Part shown: positions 24,400-26,615 of the stretch, in pieces
How positions within the stretch are numbered: the stretch's first letter is position 1
How the letters are laid out: each line of letters begins with the position of its first letter
DNA from: 4572-13 sp964594065
GTDB lineage: Bacteria > Planctomycetota > Phycisphaerae > Sedimentisphaerales > Anaerohalosphaeraceae
Reading direction: 5' to 3'
Length of the DNA: 26,615 nt
Assembly: GCA_964594065.1 (NCBI GenBank)
Contig: CAZQKX010000049.1
Span: forward strand, 1 to 26,615
The notes under the pieces: model-generated
Told to the model about the DNA's origin: nothing
Seen by the model: only the letters and a program-made list of their open reading frames with translations
Databases searched by the model: none
Position numbers and translations under genes: made by a program

Positions 24400-24755
24400 C
24401 GTACCATCCTGAAAAACGGCATTAATATTTTCTTCCAACCAAATGCAACCTGCGGGATCAAGCGGAATTCCAACGTTTCTCCTCGCTTCAGCATGTCATT
24501 GAGTAGCTGATTGTCATCCACTGGTTGTCGATTGGCACCAATCACAAGATATCGTTCAGGATTATTTACAGGAAGATGCATTTCCCCAAGTGCCTTGCGT
24601 TTGACCTGCCCCACAGTTTCATGGCCTTTAGCATTTAATTGAACTCTCCTGTCGTCTGATACCACTTCCACGAGTAAACGGTCCTGGTTGCCGGAATTGA
24701 CATTTTCCTGCAATTCATGTCTGTTTCTATCATCATTTCTTTCAATCTGTTTCAT
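24381..24755 (-). CDS. Ubiquitin-like beta-grasp protein with C-terminal tail
   Basis: A 124-residue protein. After a polar 25-residue leader, residues 26-101 fit one beta-grasp domain: LLVEVVSDDRRVQLNAKG (strands 1-2), ETVGQVKRKALGEMH (helix), RYLVIGANRQPVDDNQLLND (strands 3-4) and GETLEFRLIPQVAFG (last strand and tail). There is no diglycine; the only candidate conjugation glycine is G106 in QVAFGW. It is followed by an 18-residue basic-hydrophobic tail (WKKILMPFFRMVRCLIRC) that would have to be removed, presumably by the JAB enzyme. The ATG has AAAGGGGA at six bases. It starts 24 bases after the AAA gene stop and overlaps the E2 gene. It is the probable modifier of the system. Unprocessed, the tail could also contact membrane. 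Confidence 0.8.
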   Translation of the reverse strand: MKQIERNDDRNRHELQENVNSGNQDRLLVEVVSDDRRVQLNAKGHETVGQVKRKALGEMHLPVNNPERYLVIGANRQPVDDNQLLNDMLKRGETLEFRLIPQVAFGWKKILMPFFRMVRCLIRC

Positions 24756-24779
24756 AATTATCCCCTTTCTTTAAAGTGA

Positions 24780-26450
24780 TTATGCCATAACCTCATGGCG
24801 ATTTTTCCAAACAGGTTCTACATCAACAACTCTTCGATTGGCTGGCAAATCCAAATAGTGAAGGTGTGCATTGGACGACTCGATGGCATGAATAGTTGCA
24901 CCGAACTGTTCATCTAATGCTGTCATCAGATCATCAAGGGTGATGCCACTCGGTTTTTGAAAATTCTCAGATCTGTCTCTGTCGATTGCGCGAAGTCCAG
25001 CACAACGCACGACTTCTGCCAACATCGCACCACTGACAACTCGCGGAGGAAATATCTCCTCCTGCTCTCCATCGAAATAATTAAGTCGAAGTAAGAGGTT
25101 TTCATCATTGTAGGAAAAAACTTGCTGTATCACTTGCTCAGCCAGCCCATCGGCAGTGTGGTCGATGGCAATCGGTTTACCTTGGAGGTGAACTCGGACA
25201 ATTTTTAAGCAAGCCTCAGGTCCGGGACGCGGCACTGAAATTTTATTACTAAATCGTCCCGGCCTGAGCAATGCACTGTCAATAAGGTCAGCTCGATTAG
25301 CAGTTGCCGCAAAAATAATCTGTCCATCCCCATTCAATCCCTCCATTTCTGATATCAGTGCGGCTGTCAGATTTGAATATGCTGGAGAACTACGGTCGCC
25401 AATTCCTCTATGTAAACCTCCTCCATATTCAAAATCATCGAGCAGGATTATCGCAAGTCCATGTTCTTTGGCAGCTTCACGAGCCGTTGCTCCAATGGCA
25501 CGTATACGTGAGGGACCTTCTCCGACATATGAACTCAAGAGACAAGATCCCGGGATTTGATATAAAACAGGGGCATCCTTGGACAACTTCAGTGCAGATA
25601 GAAGAGACGTCCCCATCGCTTTAATCATCATCGTTTTTCCGACACCGGGCGGACCTTCAAATAGAATTCCACGCGGAGGTTTTACGCCGTAGAACTCATA
25701 ATTTTTAGGATACAGTAGTGGTCCCAATACTTCGCGTTCGATGGTTTTTTTGACGTCATCCATCCCGCCAATGTCATCCCAACTTACATTTGGCGGTTCT
25801 CCAAGATACTGAGCAGTTTTGACAGATTTTTGTGCAACGCGCAGTACATGTTTTACTGACGGATCGTATTCCAACAAGTCACCCGATTTCAATTTTTGAA
25901 CGACTTCATTACTTGTCAATTCACCTCCCCGGCCAATAACAAAATGTTCATTGCCCATTTTCATTAATAGTCGGCCATCGCTTAACACCTGGTCAAATTC
26001 AGCCGTCGGTGCGGCAGGCGGAAGTCCGCGAGTGCCTACAATTGCACCTGCCCCTTTTGGAATTACGACCCTACAACCTGGTGTCAGCTCATCTTCTTGA
26101 ACATCGCCGCTAATTTCCACTTCTGCCAACTCATTGCCGTCCTTGATGGTTGCAAACCTACCGGTCTCATCTTCTCTGATTGTTTCCAACACGGCCAACT
26201 TTCGTGGGGGCTGTTTCAGCAACTTGATCTGACTTTCAAGTTTACGAATAGTCTCAGGGTTTGATTTTGCATAATGCTGAGCCAGTCTTTCCATCAAAGC
26301 AAATCGGACTAGTTCAGGCTGCCTTCTCAAAGTCTGCATGACCAACGCAAAACCGGTATCCGGCTTCATTTTCAGTTGATTCAGCATGGAATCCACTAAA
26401 CGTGAGATGGTTTTCGGATCGGGATTTGGTCGATTTCTTTCGGGAATCAT
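24780..26450 (-). CDS. ARC/Mpa-like AAA+ ATPase of the ubiquitin-like operon
   Basis: A 556-residue AAA+ protein organised like the proteasomal ATPases ARC/Mpa: a helical N-terminus (12-80), two OB-like segments (about 84-140 and 150-205), one AAA module (220-425) with PNVSWDDIGGMDDVKKTIE, and a C-terminal extension. Walker A is GPPGVGKT (266-273). Walker B reads IILLDDF, so the catalytic Glu is Asp339. Sensor 1 is N385 (ATANR) and the arginine fingers are R396/R399 (LRPGRF). It should form a hexameric unfoldase or remodeller. The C-terminus ends HEVMA, without the QYL/HbYX-type proteasome-docking motif, and no proteasome gene is in view. The ATG has GAGGA. It is the first complete gene of the operon. 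A Cdc48-like role on Ubl-modified proteins is inference. Confidence 0.88.
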   Translation of the reverse strand: MIPERNRPNPDPKTISRLVDSMLNQLKMKPDTGFALVMQTLRRQPELVRFALMERLAQHYAKSNPETIRKLESQIKLLKQPPRKLAVLETIREDETGRFATIKDGNELAEVEISGDVQEDELTPGCRVVIPKGAGAIVGTRGLPPAAPTAEFDQVLSDGRLLMKMGNEHFVIGRGGELTSNEVVQKLKSGDLLEYDPSVKHVLRVAQKSVKTAQYLGEPPNVSWDDIGGMDDVKKTIEREVLGPLLYPKNYEFYGVKPPRGILFEGPPGVGKTMMIKAMGTSLLSALKLSKDAPVLYQIPGSCLLSSYVGEGPSRIRAIGATAREAAKEHGLAIILLDDFEYGGGLHRGIGDRSSPAYSNLTAALISEMEGLNGDGQIIFAATANRADLIDSALLRPGRFSNKISVPRPGPEACLKIVRVHLQGKPIAIDHTADGLAEQVIQQVFSYNDENLLLRLNYFDGEQEEIFPPRVVSGAMLAEVVRCAGLRAIDRDRSENFQKPSGITLDDLMTALDEQFGATIHAIESSNAHLHYLDLPANRRVVDVEPVWKNRHEVMA

Positions 26451-26615
26451 GATCTATCCTCGCAATTCAGATTAGTTTCCAGTTTAATGATGTTCTCTGT
26501 AATACTGTGTTATCCGCGGACAGTCCGTCGACTTTCATGGCCTACGTCATAAGATACCGTTTGATTTCAAATGCTTCGGCGTATCGTTTTCCAATCTGAT
26601 GACCGCGAAATCGAC
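26451..26615 (-). other. Region upstream of the AAA gene, possible tail of another gene
   Basis: On the minus strand one frame is open from the window edge to a TAG at 26542 (RFRGHQIGKRYAEAFEIKRY, then LMT), and could be the end of a further gene; another frame is open to a TGA at about 26547, so the choice is uncertain. CGGACAGTCCG (26517-26527) is an 11-bp palindrome about 70 bases before the AAA start and could be an operator. I see no convincing -35/-10 pair, so the operon may begin beyond the window. Confidence 0.25.

Noticed and set aside
1..26615. CRISPR arrays, intact tRNA or rRNA genes, insertion sequences
   Set aside because: I found no regularly spaced long repeats, no complete cloverleaf and no intact transposase; only the partial tRNA-like segment at 8541-8567.

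Overview
The window reads as a chromosomal piece of a glycan-degrading Gram-negative bacterium, most likely Planctomycetota (Phycisphaerae-like), with Lentisphaerota or Kiritimatiellota as alternatives. The reasons are secreted glycoside hydrolases paired with large sodium:solute symporters, URO-D-family proteins mixed in with hydrolases, a LacI/AraC hybrid (XylR-type) regulator, and a thrombospondin-3/dockerin-type C-terminal tail. The taxonomic call is inference; no rRNA or marker gene is present.

Region 1 (1-3300): a URO-D-family protein with an intact H-x-C...C zinc motif (minus strand) faces a LacI-family regulator (plus strand). A near-perfect 20-bp palindrome sits on the predicted start point of the URO-D promoter. 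A bidirectional-looking terminator follows the regulator and abuts an internally deleted secreted-protein gene.

Region 2 (3358-8861): a symporter and a GH20 beta-hexosaminidase with two chitobiase-type C-terminal domains and a discoidin domain. Upstream of GH20 lies the truncated 3' end of a secreted dockerin-tailed protein, cut exactly where a 27-bp initiator-tRNA-like fragment begins. This looks like an old recombination or attachment scar.

Region 3 (8862-19914): a five-gene minus-strand operon runs GH29 fucosidase, symporter, GH29 fucosidase (lipoprotein), URO-D-like protein without the zinc ligands, and LacZ-type GH2 beta-galactosidase. The divergent XylR-type regulator probably controls it. 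A strong sigma-70-like promoter (TTTACA-N16-TATAAT) with a dyad just upstream of its -35 drives the operon. With GH20, the enzyme set fits removal of fucose, galactose and N-acetylhexosamine from fucosylated glycans such as mucin-type or algal material.

Region 4 (19915-21034): about 1.1 kb without an intact gene, holding broken pieces of a phage terminase large subunit interrupted by a response-regulator tail, an excisionase-like tail, an 11-bp-periodic repeat cluster and a hairpin.

Region 5 (21035-26450): a compact minus-strand operon encoding a complete ubiquitin-like conjugation set: ARC/Mpa-like AAA+ ATPase, ubiquitin-like protein, E2-like protein, JAB/JAMM peptidase and a two-domain ThiF/E1 enzyme. 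The E1 carries a proline-rich linker and about four C-terminal membrane helices, so activation is predicted to be membrane-tethered. The ATPase has a D-D Walker B and no recognisable proteasome-docking tail. The operon lies beside phage debris, which resembles a defence-island setting, but its function cannot be read from sequence. This is the most unusual system in the window.
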